Shown here in pieces: positions 22,800-33,570 of a stretch of DNA of 64,000 nt. This DNA is from Selaginella moellendorffii (taxonomy: Eukaryota; Streptophyta; Lycopodiopsida; Selaginellales; Selaginellaceae). Within the stretch, counting starts at the first letter, position 1; every line of letters starts with the position of its first letter. The stretch is taken from positions 620,001 through 684,000 of the forward strand of contig NW_003314315.1 in the NCBI RefSeq assembly GCF_000143415.4. Direction: 5' to 3'. Under the pieces are notes generated by a model. The model saw nothing but the letters and a program-made list of their open reading frames with translations. It did not search any database and was not told the DNA's origin. The position numbers and the translations under genes are program-made.

Positions 22800-24272
22800 A
22801 AAGGTGGTAATACATGCTTTTTGCAGCAATGACTGTTGGTAGTAATTTCATTCCAGCTCGACGAGATGCTTAGTGAGGGATGATCATGAGATACATGAAC
22901 TTTCAACATTTGGATTAGGATGGTTATTTGTTATTTCTTTGGTATGTATATATTATAGGAGTGTAGAGTTCTATTGGTACTTTACTATATTATATTAACT
23001 ATTACATGGTTATATTCTTATATTGTCAACAGAATTGAGTTTACTCTTGCAATTGCAACAAGTTGCTAATGCTAGATTTTAGAAGTAATATTTGACAAAA
23101 ATTCTTTCATTGATTCAAGCAGAGTTTATTAAATACTTGAGCCATGTATAAGTGGGATAACAACAGTGATACAACTCTTATTATTGTCTGGTTCATTTTC
23201 CCAATTTATAGTATATGGTTTATCTAAGGGGTTCCTTATTCAATGGAAGGGGTGTTGTTATAAGTTGGACTACAAATTTATAAAGTTTGGCATAATATTT
23301 AATATGCAAATCCTCCATAAAATGTGCATATATAGTAAGTGAAAAACTTTATATAAAAGGATCATAAATAAGTTACATCACATATGAATCCACAAGTGCC
23401 TCATTTTGATATTCCTCTAGATCCCAACCCATTAATAAAAGACCCTTAATTGCCATCTATCCTTCCATGAGGAAGGGATGATATAAGGTTTAGGTATAAT
23501 GCCACATTAGTTTAATAGTTGTTAGATTAATTTCAATTCAAACCATTTACTTTTGTATATAAGCAAGGGTTTTTCTACTAATTGAATATGCATGTACTCA
23601 CAATATAAAAATTCCTTAACCACCCACCAAAATTCTATAGCAATAGAAATTTTATGAGTTCATATGGCAATTATTTCAATGTCTAGTTCTTGTTGGTTAA
23701 ATTATAATTTCTTTATATACATTTTCTTGTTTCTTTTCTTTCTTTCTAATTCTTAGAACATAGAGGCACAAGATTTTTAGAGCTCTTCCTATGGCAAGAA
23801 TGGTTTTTATAAGATATACCCTCCTTTTCCAAAGAATAAGAGCTCACTCACTTAGGCCCTTGTGTGGTGCAAAGAATCAATCACTCCATATTTCAACTTC
23901 ATGCATGGAAATTTGCATTTGAAAAATACAAGAATGAAGCTCAGATGTGTTAACACTTCTTTGTGGAGAAGGATCTATACTATTGTCATAGGTTTGCATT
24001 GAGGTGGTAGCAAAAGTATTTTTCACCATAAAACTTCACAAAAGTGTAAATGTTTTCCATGCTGCCACTAGTGGTTGAGCTCAACACACATTAAAAGGTA
24101 TCATATAAAGGTGCACAATCTTCAATGTCATTGGTGCATGGCAACATCCACCCACCCTTTAGGAAGAATGGCACTGCCCAATCTGTCAATAAATCAAGTT
24201 GAAGACATTAGAGAGTAATCTTTTGATACTTGACATATACTAGTTTGCAACTCTCCTTCCTGAATCAACTCA
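22800..24272. other. AT-rich region; decayed copy of part of the 2.9-kb gene
   Basis: No gene seen. At about 23820-23925 the sequence AGAGCTCACTCACTTAGGCC ... TTGTGTGGTGCAAAGAATCA ... TTTCAACTTCATGC parallels 2812-2920 in the same orientation. Differences are mostly CG to CA or TG, as expected when methylated cytosines decay. The remainder is unassigned AT-rich DNA. Confidence 0.45.
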
Positions 24273-24592
24273 NNNNNNNNNNNNNNNNNNNNNNNNNNNN
24301 NNNNNNNNNNNNNNNNNNNNNNNNNNNNNNNNNNNNNNNNNNNNNNNNNNNNNNNNNNNNNNNNNNNNNNNNNNNNNNNNNNNNNNNNNNNNNNNNNNNN
24401 NNNNNNNNNNNNNNNNNNNNNNNNNNNNNNNNNNNNNNNNNNNNNNNNNNNNNNNNNNNNNNNNNNNNNNNNNNNNNNNNNNNNNNNNNNNNNNNNNNNN
24501 NNNNNNNNNNNNNNNNNNNNNNNNNNNNNNNNNNNNNNNNNNNNNNNNNNNNNNNNNNNNNNNNNNNNNNNNNNNNNNNNNNNNNNNNNNNN
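24273..24592. other. Assembly gap (320 Ns)
   Basis: A run of 320 N. Reading frames crossing it are meaningless. It cuts into the kelch pseudogene on its right side. Confidence 0.99.
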
Positions 24593-25330
24593 AAACAGAA
24601 TCAACATGCATAGATAATTGAAGTACTTATGTTATACTAAACATTTCTATGTCTAAAACAACCCTCAACATCATAAAATCCACCAAACAAGATAAGCTTA
24701 TAAAGACCCTGTGCCAAGAAAGAGAAAATGATTAGAGATTACATGGTCTTTTAGAAGAGCAATGCTTACCAATCTATGTGGGGAGCTTTTAGTTGAAGCT
24801 GCTCCCACACAGTTGTGTTGAGATCCAGTCTCCATAAATCCTACAAGAGGTCTCTCCTATAAATAGAAATGGACTCACCTTTAGATATTGTATTGATAGA
24901 GATCACCATTAAAGTAAGTCTGGCATACCAAACACAAACATCAAATCACTATAGCAAATAAAAAAGGAGAAAAGACAATCACAAACTTGCCATACACGAT
25001 CAGCTCAGTGTCTTTGATGCCTAAAACGCAAAGAAAAGAATTCTCAAAGAACGTGAGCTTCCAGATTGAAGATTTTTATCAAATTCTTATGCACGAAGCA
25101 ATTGCATCATGGTGAAGGAGCTGCCACATTCTCATCTTTGCTCTTCCTAGAATTGAGCCTGAGAGCTTGCTTACCAATATCGTCGTCGCAACGCTCACTC
25201 ACCTTTCCCATTTCCCGGTTAGAATTTATGTGCTAATGGAAATTGGGAATTCCTGAACAGTGTTCCGTGTCATTACAAGGATCGCAAAAACTGAGCCTCT
25301 GGCAAATGGGTTGCCATCATAAACTTTTCA
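24593..25330 (-). pseudogene. KLHDC4-like kelch gene, inverted decayed copy
   Basis: On the minus strand a probable start ATG lies at 25211 (MGK, then CDDDIGKQALRLNSRKSKD and ENVAAPSP). The frame then meets TGA where related kelch proteins have Arg (CGA to TGA). Further exons read TELIVYGK (about 25005), DLWRLDLNTT plus VWEQLQL (about 24820) and KLILFGGFYDVEG (about 24690), then the copy runs into the gap. It is the inverted partner of 5930-6700 and retains more of the 5' end. Confidence 0.6.
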
Positions 25331-25502
25331 GCGGAGATCTCCCTCATGAGAAATATATTTTTTTTAGCTGATCATGTATCTTTTAAGATCTCATAGAATC
25401 CGGCATCCGTACGACAGGTAATTATAGGCTCTAAACCTTCATGACCTAAAAAAAAAGGCTTCTAAAGGTGCGAGATTATCTTCTCTCCGGTAAGCAAGAA
25501 AT

Positions 25503-27682
25503 ATGGCTAGCATCATCCGTCGGAGTGTGCCGCCGTCGTCTCCGCCTCGTCGGGCGCCGCCTCCAGCTGCGCACAGGAGCGTGCATCCGCCTCGTCCGGG
25601 CGCGACGCCGCCCAAAACGAGAGCGCCACCACCAGGTAGGAGCATGCCGCCGCCCAAACCATCTCCAAGGAGGGCGAGAGGAGCTCCGCCACCTCACAGC
25701 AGCGCCCACGGTCAGGCACCTTCACCAGCACCAGCAGAGCAACACCATGGAGCAGCAAAGCAGCACAGCCACGGAGGAGCACCACCTCCAAAGCAGGACA
25801 GCCATGGAGCACCACCATCTCCACCAACAAGCCACGGAGCAGCAAAGCAGCACCAGCACAGTCCGCCACCTCCACCAACAGGCCACGGAGCAGCAAAGCA
25901 GCACCAGCACAGTCCACCACCTCCACCGCCAGGCCACGGAGCAGCAAAGCAGCACCAGCACAGTCCGCCACCTCCACCAGCAAGCCACGGAGCAGCAAAG
26001 CAGCACCATCACAGTCCGCCACCTCCACCACCAAGCCACGGAGCACCAAAGCAGCACCAGCACAGTCCGCCACCTCCACCAGCAGGCCACGAAGCAGCAA
26101 AGCAGCACCAGCACAGTCCGCCACCTCCACCAACAGGCCACGGAGCAGCAAAGCAGCACCAGCACAGTCCACCACCTCCACCGCCAGGCCACGGAGCAGC
26201 AAAGCAGCACCAGCACAGTCCGCCACCTCCACCAGCAAGCCACGGAGCAGCAAAGCAGCACCATCACAGTCCGCCACCTCCACCACCAAGCCACGGAGCA
26301 CCAAAGCAGCACCAGCACAGTCCGCCACCTCCACCAGCAGGCCACGAAGCAGCAAAGCAGCACCAGCACAGTCCGCCACCTCCACCAACAAGCCATGGAT
26401 CAAAGCAGCACAGCCACGGAGGAGGAGGAGCAAAGCAGCACCCACCTCCACCAGCAAAGCAGCATACAGGGCCGCCACCTTCTTCCGGGACAACCACTTG
26501 GCGACCAAGGAGGTTTGGGCCGCCGCCACCTCCACCAGCAAAGAAGCATACAGGGCCTGGGACAACCACTTGGTGGCCAAGGCCCGCTCATGACACGATA
26601 ACATGGCAACCAGGGTCGCCTGTCTTTCACATGTTTTCATCGCCGCCTCCGCCTGGCCCCTTGTCTATTGCTCCGCCTCTGGGGTCGTCATCATCAACAG
26701 CAGCAGCAGCAGCGGCAGCATTTGCGACACCGGGGCTGCTTGCGGCAGGCATCGTTCTTTTCCTGCTTGCTATGGTGGCCATCGTCACCGGCATCTGGAT
26801 ACTCGTGAAGGGAAGAAGAAAGAAGGCGAATGACATCCTGGTGCGCTACGTCTGGAGCAGCCATCTTCCTGGCAGTGGCAGCAACAGCAGCAGTCAGCGA
26901 GAGTATCTCGTTCCCTTGAGCAAGATTGAGGACGCAGAGCTCCGGAACAAGCTCGACTCTTTCGTTCAAGAGAGGAGCAAGCAGCAGCGTCGACCGTCGC
27001 AGCTAAATGCCAGCACAAAGGTGGCCAGTCCTCCACTCGCGAGGCCTCCAAGCCGACTGCCACCTTCGGCTTTTCTCAAGATGAATCCAATCTATGGTGC
27101 TGCTACCGATTCGGTTGCCGACCGCCTGACACCGCCATTGGGACGAGATCCACCAGCAGCGATCCACGGAGTCGACGAGCACAAGAAGGTGCCAAGAGCT
27201 TCTCTTCCGGAGGATCCATTCTTGTCGAGTGCTGCTCGTCGGAGCGGCAATGATCGAAGAGCCCAGGAACAGGCTGTGGATCCAGTGTCTCGCCGTGGCA
27301 CTGTGTTCGATCCTGGGGATGCTTTCGTTGCTCGGCTCGCGGCAGCAGCAGAGGAGCGACCTGAGATGGAGAAGCACATGCAAAGGATCATCGAGTTTGG
27401 GATGAGGAAGCCCCGCAACAAGCACTCCCACAGGTAAGTCTTCATGCTTGAGAGATAGAACAAGGGACTAAGGAGCACTTTTAGGATCCGTGAGGTGGAG
27501 AATCTGGAGAAGCCCGTGGTTGAGGCAAATCACTCGGCCAATTCTGGAAGTTCGCATTTGGCTGCTCGTGTACACGACTCAGATGCCAAGGTAAACAGTC
27601 TCCATGCCTCGGGTTGAAGTCTAACTTCTGTTTGAACTAGCCTTCCACCTCGGAGGTTAAGCTTGAGCTCGACGGAGCTTAA
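25503..27682 (+). CDS. His/Pro-rich extensin-like single-pass membrane protein
   Basis: Exons 25503-27433, 27485-27590 and 27641-27682 give 692 residues. Residues 1-110 are basic and Pro-rich. Residues 110-296 are eleven perfect-length 17-residue repeats of the form GHGAAKQHQHSPPPPPT. A less regular Pro/His region follows, then a clear membrane span at about 410-434 (LLAAGIVLFLLAMVAIVTGI) and a charged cytosolic tail of ~255 residues with no kinase or other known domain. There is no obvious signal peptide, so the span probably acts as anchor. The layout recalls PERK-type wall sensors without the kinase. The His-Gln-His repeats may bind metal ions or pectin (inference). Confidence 0.75.
25830..26390 (+). 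repeat. Eleven 51-bp coding repeats with a 255-bp higher-order unit
   Basis: Each 51-bp unit encodes 17 residues. The variants run in the order T, P, A, S/HHH-P, APK-A, then HEAAK-T, and units 2-6 reappear as units 7-11 with identical variants. This shows a single duplication of a five-unit block (255 bp, 85 residues). Because 51 is divisible by three, all frames through it stay open, including long antisense ones. Confidence 0.9.
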
Positions 27683-27699
27683 AGCGAAAGGAGGTACGC

Positions 27700-28500
27700 T
27701 TTTCGGTCGTTTTGGACTGATGATACGCTTGAGGTTGCAGGCACAGAATGAAGATTCATGAAACAAATTACTTCGGTTTTCTTAAACCGCAACAAGAAAA
27801 GGCAGGTCCATGGTAAATTATAACAGATGGAGAAGTCTGGAGACATTTGAATTAGGAGAAGGCAACGAGACAACTGCTCTTCATTAAGACAACAGAGAGA
27901 CATTGAATTGGGAGATAATATTGCAAGTCTCAAACAAGGCAACGAGACAACTGCTCTTCATTAAGACAGCAGAGAGACATTAAATTAGGAAATTATGATT
28001 TGCAAATCTCAAACAAGGCAACGAGACAACAGCTCTTCATGAAGACAACAGAGAGACATAGAATTTTCTTGTTCCTGTTTTTAAAAAATTTAAACTTTCG
28101 AAACGATTTTACAACATTTCTTATCGTAAGTAGCGTGGACTGAGTAGTCAGCGTTAGTCCACACGTTCACATCGAAGCAGATCAAATGCTTATTAGAACA
28201 GGATTGAGTAGATTAGCTCACTTAGTCCAAACAGTCCACAACGAAAAGTAAACAGAGATCATTAGACCACACGCTCACAACGAAGGTAATAAATAGCAGA
28301 TCAAATGACACGATCGAGTAGATTAGCTCAGTAGATGCGTTGACCTGTAGTCAACGTTAGTCCAAACAGTAAAAGTAAACAGAAATAGTAACGAGCTCAT
28401 TAGAACAGTAATGAGATAGCGTTGACTGATAGTAGTCAGCGTTAGTCCACACGTTGACAACGAGCTTTACCACCCAAGAGTCATGGCGTGGTAATGAATG
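27700..28500. repeat. Intergenic tandem and dispersed short repeats
   Basis: GGCAACGAGACAACTGCTCT starts units at 27861, 27938 and 28018 (spacing 77 and 80 bp), each followed by TTCATTAAGACAACAGAGAG. From 28130 to 28460 the phrases GTCAGCGTTAGTCCACACGT, GAGTAGATTAGCTCA and AGTAAACAGA recur two or three times each. No gene seen; this is the shared 3' space of two convergent genes. Confidence 0.6.
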
Positions 28501-28506
28501 GATCAA

Positions 28507-31500
28507 TCAATCCACCATGGATAATGGATTGGAGGGCTTGAAAGCGAGGCTAGTCTCCGCCACCTTCTCTGCGAAAGAGTGCCTCAAACAAGCCGGGAGC
28601 TGCGCGCTTAGCTTGCCGCCCCCCATCTTGAGCTTGCCACTGCTGCTACTCTTGCTCACTCCTTGCGGCTTGGCATTGCTCGCGGGAGCCTGGGCTTTCC
28701 CCGTTTCCAAGACGCTAGCCTCGCTAGCTTTTTTCCGCTTCTTCGCATCCACCATCGCCTTTTCTTTCTCGTTCTCTTCTTCCTCCGGTTCCAGAGTCGT
28801 CGCAACCTCGTCAAGCTCGTCCACCCTCTCCCTGTTCTTGACGTTGTCCTCGCCCTTGATCTTCTCCTCGACGTTGCTATCTTCGGGCTCCTTCAAGTGG
28901 AGAAGCTTGTGGCCGCCCGACCCCGTCCAGATGCCTATAGAGTCTTTGAGCAGCTCCAGGAAAGTTTCCAGCTTCTTGAAGCCACACCCCGCGTGATCCA
29001 GTGCGTAGCCGTAGTGCTGCTGGAAGTCCCCCTTGAGCCTCGCCAGAGGATAGCCGGACTTGCAGCTCGGGATGCTCTCGAGCAGCAAAGCTTTGCAGTC
29101 GGCTCTCATCTTGGCTGGGAAGTCGACAGCAGCACCCTTTGGTGATGGCTGCTGCCTCGCTGCTGCTGCTGCCTCCACAGGAGCCTGTGCCAGGCTTTCC
29201 CTCTCCCTCGAGGCCGTCGAGGAGGCTTTCTTTGTCGCGGAAGTGAGCACTATATCTCCCGACTGGAGATGCTCGAGCCTGACGATATCGGAGAACTGCT
29301 CTAACAACGTACTCGTACTAGAGAAGCCAAGCTCGCTGGCCTCGAGCTTCAGCTTACACTCGGCTTCGAATTCCTTGCAAACGGATGCCAGGTCGCAGAC
29401 ACCCCTCCTGCCGATGAACAACGGCAGCCAGCCTCTTAGCCTGTGCATGATATCGCTCGTCCCTGGCGCCTTGTCCTTGTCTTTCTCCTTCTCCTTCGTC
29501 TTGACTTGCGTTACCACAGTCGTCCCGGGGGGATAAAGCTTGCAGAGACCAGGCCTGGGATACGATATCTGGACCACGTCCGGGAACTTCTTCATGAGAT
29601 CCAGCAACTTCGCATGGCCGAGAGCCTGGTGGTCGAGTGTCAAACCCCTCGCGGTCTTGAACTCCTGACGAACCAGCGATATGTCGTAGCCATCAACCGT
29701 GAGCACCGACGGCAGCCACGACTTGAGCTCCTTCACGACCGAAACCGGCGGCTCCTTGGCGATCTTGGCCGGGCTCTCGTAGTGCTGCTTTGCGACGCTC
29801 GCGACAGGAGCTACAACCTGGAGCTTGACTTCTGCCTGCTTCGTCACGTGTATAGCTGGTTCTTCCACGCATTTCTCTCGTTCTATCTGCGTCGGTCGAC
29901 TTGGAGGCTCTGGAGGATGACGCTGGGCCCGGGCTGGTGGTGGTGGCCCTTCCAAAGTCACAGGAACAGGCTTGGCGAGCACGTCAAGCGTCGTTTCTTC
30001 CAGAACTTTGTTGACTACGTCAATGGCTGTCCTCTCGTAGTTCACCAGCTCTTCCGAGACCGCAGACTGATGCACCACATCCACTGCCTTCTCTTCGAGT
30101 ACAGCAGTGCACGCAGGTCCTGCCATGGGGTTCCTGGAGATGGTGATCCCGAGAGGCGACCACGTTCGAGGATGTGGCTTTATCCATAGTCGAACGAGAA
30201 TGGCTAACTGGATGACGTTGTAGATTTGTGCTAGACTCAAGTCCGTGAGCCTACCAACGCGATGTGCTCTAAGGATCAATGCTGCATCATACCTGAAAGT
30301 CATTGAGACGAGTAAGAAAACCACTTGTTCAGCAAGGAGCAAAGACTTACTGGTTCGCGGCATTGATGAAAACATGCACCCTTTCGCTGCAAAGATAGCT
30401 CCGGAAGTCGCTCCAGATATCAGCATCGTACTCCTGGCACAGATTTGGGTCGACGTAAGGCCACAAATCGTAGCCAGCCGGCAGAAAAATCTCCTCGGCG
30501 CCACCAACACCAGCGTTTTTAATCGCCAGCTCTCCCAGCTTCACGCCTTCTTCCAGCGCTCTCCGCAAGTTAAAGCCCAGCGCCTGCTTCTCCCCGTAGA
30601 CAACGCAGTTGTAGATGTTGGCCTCGGTCGGGAGCATCATCTCGACCTTGAGCGTGTCCAGCACTCGCCTTATCAGCTCTCGACCGTAGTAGAAATCCTG
30701 CTCGCCACCAAAGTCCGGACCGCCAAACCACTGCGACCTCGCAGCTCCAAAACCCTCGGACGATCTCCCGGAGAAGCACTGCGGCGACGAAGGCCACTGG
30801 AGAAACAGCGGCCGGTTGATATCGTCCCTGGGAGCATACTGCTGCTGCAAAGGTGGCGGCTGCCGCATCTCGGCCATCATCTGGTGCCCCGGAGACCGGT
30901 AGCCTGGAACCATGAAAGGTGGCCGAGCTATCGGCCCGACGGCGTTCTCCATTCTACCACCACCATTGGGAGCGAGTGGCCTGGCACCGGGAGGAAGCCC
31001 GAAAGCCTTGACGTCCCTTGGAACTGATAAGTAGCTCACCTCGGCTCGAGCGAGGCGAGTCCAGTACCACACCGTCCGGGCCGAGTTGAGTAGCGACTCC
31101 GAGACGTGGACTCCCTCGGGCCGGACGAGAAGAACGTTGAATCGTTTCATCTGGAGCCTGTGGAGCAGCGGGGAGAAATCCTGGTCGCCGGAGATGAGCA
31201 CCACATTCGCTGGAGGAGGATTGTCGCTCGTCCAAAATGCCATGTTCATCAGGATCGCCTTGTCGCTCGCTTCCTTCCTCCCTGGAAGGAGAGAAAAATT
31301 CGATCATCCAAAGTCCAGCTCAAAGGATGCATACTCTCTCGTGAGAAAGAAAAGCACACAATCGCAGCTCAAGGAAGAAAGAAGAGATCAAGCTCATCCC
31401 ATGAGCCCTTTGCTCGAATGGAGCTCATAGAGAGATTCTCTGGCTCAAGCATCCTGGAAGTTCTTAGGTCCGAGAGAAATTTTGGAAGAATTCTCACTGC

Positions 31501-31737
31501 GAACTCACCCGATGGGATGTGATTGAGGGAGATTCCTGTGCTGGTGAGCGCGTTCTGGACGTGCCGGGTGAGCTGATACGTATCGCCGTAAGCCGAGATG
31601 GTGAGTGGGCCGAAGAAATTGAAGGCGTGGAGCACATTGCTGATGTTGCGCGCGATGTGGAAGGGATTCACATCCGCGGGCGGCCGGCAGTTCTCGATGT
31701 CCCACCACACCGATGTCTTGGCCACTGACGCCTCCAT
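28507..31737 (-). CDS. NYN-LOTUS RNA-binding/nuclease-like protein (MARF1-like)
   Basis: Exons 31737-31509, 31281-30351 and 30292-28507 give 981 residues. The N-terminal NYN (PIN-like) domain shows WWDIENCRPP (about 11-20) and ISGDQDFSPLLHRL, with acidic residues that would bind metal in an active nuclease. The remainder holds three winged-helix OST-HTH/LOTUS-type regions: LKSWLPSVLTVDGYDIS, LRGWLPLFIGRRGVCDL and CKALLLESIPSCKSGYPL, plus probably one more at ELIRRVLDTLKVEMMLP. The tail is Lys/Glu-rich. Related proteins (MARF1, plant NYN-LOTUS) act in RNA decay or silencing. It diverges from the ZnT5-like gene with 99 bp between the start codons. Its last ~45 codons recur in the chimera at 6800-6935. 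Confidence 0.85.
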
Positions 31738-31836
31738 TCCTCCCAGATCGAGCTTACCGCGCGCACCAGCAACACACTAGCGGCCTCCAAGAACCCTAGA
31801 AATGCCCCAGGAACCCTAAAATTTCGGCGCCTTGGT
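31738..31836. promoter_or_regulatory. 99-bp divergent promoter with telo-box
   Basis: The NYN-LOTUS gene starts leftward at 31737 and the ZnT5-like gene rightward at 31837. Between them lie AACCCTAA (31812-31819) and the related GAACCCTAGAA (about 31790). Telo-boxes are common in promoters of growth-linked plant genes. There is no room for two independent promoters, so shared regulation is likely. Confidence 0.5.
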
Positions 31837-33484
31837 ATGGCCGGATCGAGCGATGGCGCCAGTCGCTGGATCGAGGCGAGCTCGCGTCTCAGCAGCAGCA
31901 GGCACAGTCTTGGATCGGCGAGGTGAGATCTAGCTTTTCTCTTGCGCTTTCTATGGTGGATGGATTTCTCGTTCCAGACAGGCGCCACAGCTTGCATTCT
32001 TCGTCCTGGGAAAGTTCTTGAGGCTGCTGTCAGTGTACGCGCTGTTCAAGTTCCTCTCGGCGAGAAATGGGACCGAATCGATCGTCGTCTTCACGTTTGT
32101 GTGCTCGCTCGCCTCTGGAGCACTCTTTTTGATCTTCCAGAGGCCTTGGCGTGGACGACCGCTCACAACTTCACAGGTTTGGGTCTCCACTTTCTTTCTT
32201 CCATTCTTTCTTCTTCTCTCGAGTCACTTCTTCGTGATGTGTGCTTTTTCTTCCAGGATTCTTTCTTTCTCTTTATCTCTCGAGTGACTTGTTTGTGATC
32301 CTTGCTTCGCAGATTTATCTAACAGCATTGAATGGGGGAGTTCTCGCTCTTGCGCTTCTTCTCTGGGGGAAGAGCTTACAAGCTTGCGGTCCAGTGAGGT
32401 TTCCCACTTTGCTTCTTCTTGTTCTTCCATGATCTTCCATGACGTTTTCTTCCAGGACAGTGCTGGCCGAGTACACAGGCGCGATGCTTGGAGCGGCATC
32501 GACGCTTGTTCTTGGCCGAGGCGGCCATAAGTGGAAGAAGGTGACAAGGTAACACCACTTCTTACAGCGATCTCACCTTAGAAATCTCTCCAGGGTGGTG
32601 GACTAGCGGCAATGCTGGTTGCGTTTTACGTTCTTTTCAGAGGATGGACGATTGCGTCCTTGTCCCCGTTCTATATCCTTTACACAATCGAAGCCATGGA
32701 TGGGATCATAACTTAACTCCTTCGCACCGGCTGGGAGCAGCGACAGTGACGAACAAGGCCGTGTTGGACTGGGCCCGATAACCATGTCCATCGCCGCTGG
32801 TACCCTTTTCGCTCTACGAAGAATAGTAGCTCGGCGTGTTTCGATCAAGGCAAGCTTCTTTGCATGGAGTTTTGAGATGTGAAACTAATGCTACTCGTTC
32901 TTTTGCCCAGGCTACAATGAAGAAGCGGCTACATTCCATAACAGTCGCTGCCGCGACTTGCTTCCTTTTTCCATTCGCGATGCTTCAGCTGTCTTTGGGG
33001 GTCTGTATATGTCTCGTTTGATCTTTTCTTTTTCTATATCATCCAGATCAATTCTTCTTAGCAGGAAACCTCCCCGACTACCGAAGCTCACGGATCACCG
33101 GCATGGGCTTACATGAGCACCATAGTGTTTGGAATGGTAGCTGGCTTTTACGTGGACAATTACGCTGAAGAAAGGTAAGAAATTTTGAGATTCTCCTTGC
33201 TTCTAATCTCTTTAATCCAGGTTGCATATACTTGCAACGTCGTCGGAGCATCTTCTCGTCACATCCGTGTTGCTAATAGTTCTCGAGCTCGTTATTTACC
33301 AGATGGATTTCTCGCTCGTGGGATTCTTGATTTGCTCCTCGCTTCTGGGACTCGGTATGCTTTTGTCTCGAGGAAAACATACCATTCTCTAAATTCTTCT
33401 CCTTGATCTTTCTCAGGTATATATGAATCCACTTCCTCGGAAAAGCTACCATCCGAGATTGTATCAAGCACACCTCCAATGTGA
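31837..33484 (+). CDS. Multi-pass membrane protein: N-terminal module of ZnT5/MTP12-type transporter
   Basis: Exons read 31837-31922, 31978-32176, 32313-32398, 32456-32540, 32594-~32670, ~32735-32849, 32911-33000, 33065-33174, 33221-33354 and 33417-33484. Borders of the fifth and sixth are uncertain. The product has many hydrophobic spans. LQACGPVRTVLAEYTGA parallels the CGPLRT block of ZnT5, and MVAGFYVDNYAEERLH parallels its FYVDS block. ZnT5/MTP12 proteins pair this membrane module with a cation-efflux domain and load zinc into the secretory pathway as heteromers. Here the frame ends (SSTPPM, TGA) before any efflux domain, and a PPR gene starts 86 bp later. The intron at 32850-32910 uses a GC donor (AAG then GCAAGC). 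Confidence 0.65.
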
Positions 33485-33570
33485 TCATAGCCAACGATTC
33501 TTTTCCATAGTTTCTCGTTAGCCACGTGGCATCTTGGTGGCATCCCCCTTGTTCTTTTTGAGAGAATGGA

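Noticed and set aside
24194-24613. Open frames on both strands across the gap
   Set aside because: They consist almost entirely of N.
25513-26640. Long antisense frames (375 and 224 codons) across the His/Pro-rich gene
   Set aside because: The 51-bp repeat unit is divisible by three, so every frame stays open; the translations are low-complexity repeats with no family features.
27861-28070. CRISPR-like spaced repeats
   Set aside because: The 77-80 bp units are plain tandem repeats without distinct spacers, in a plant genome; not a CRISPR array.
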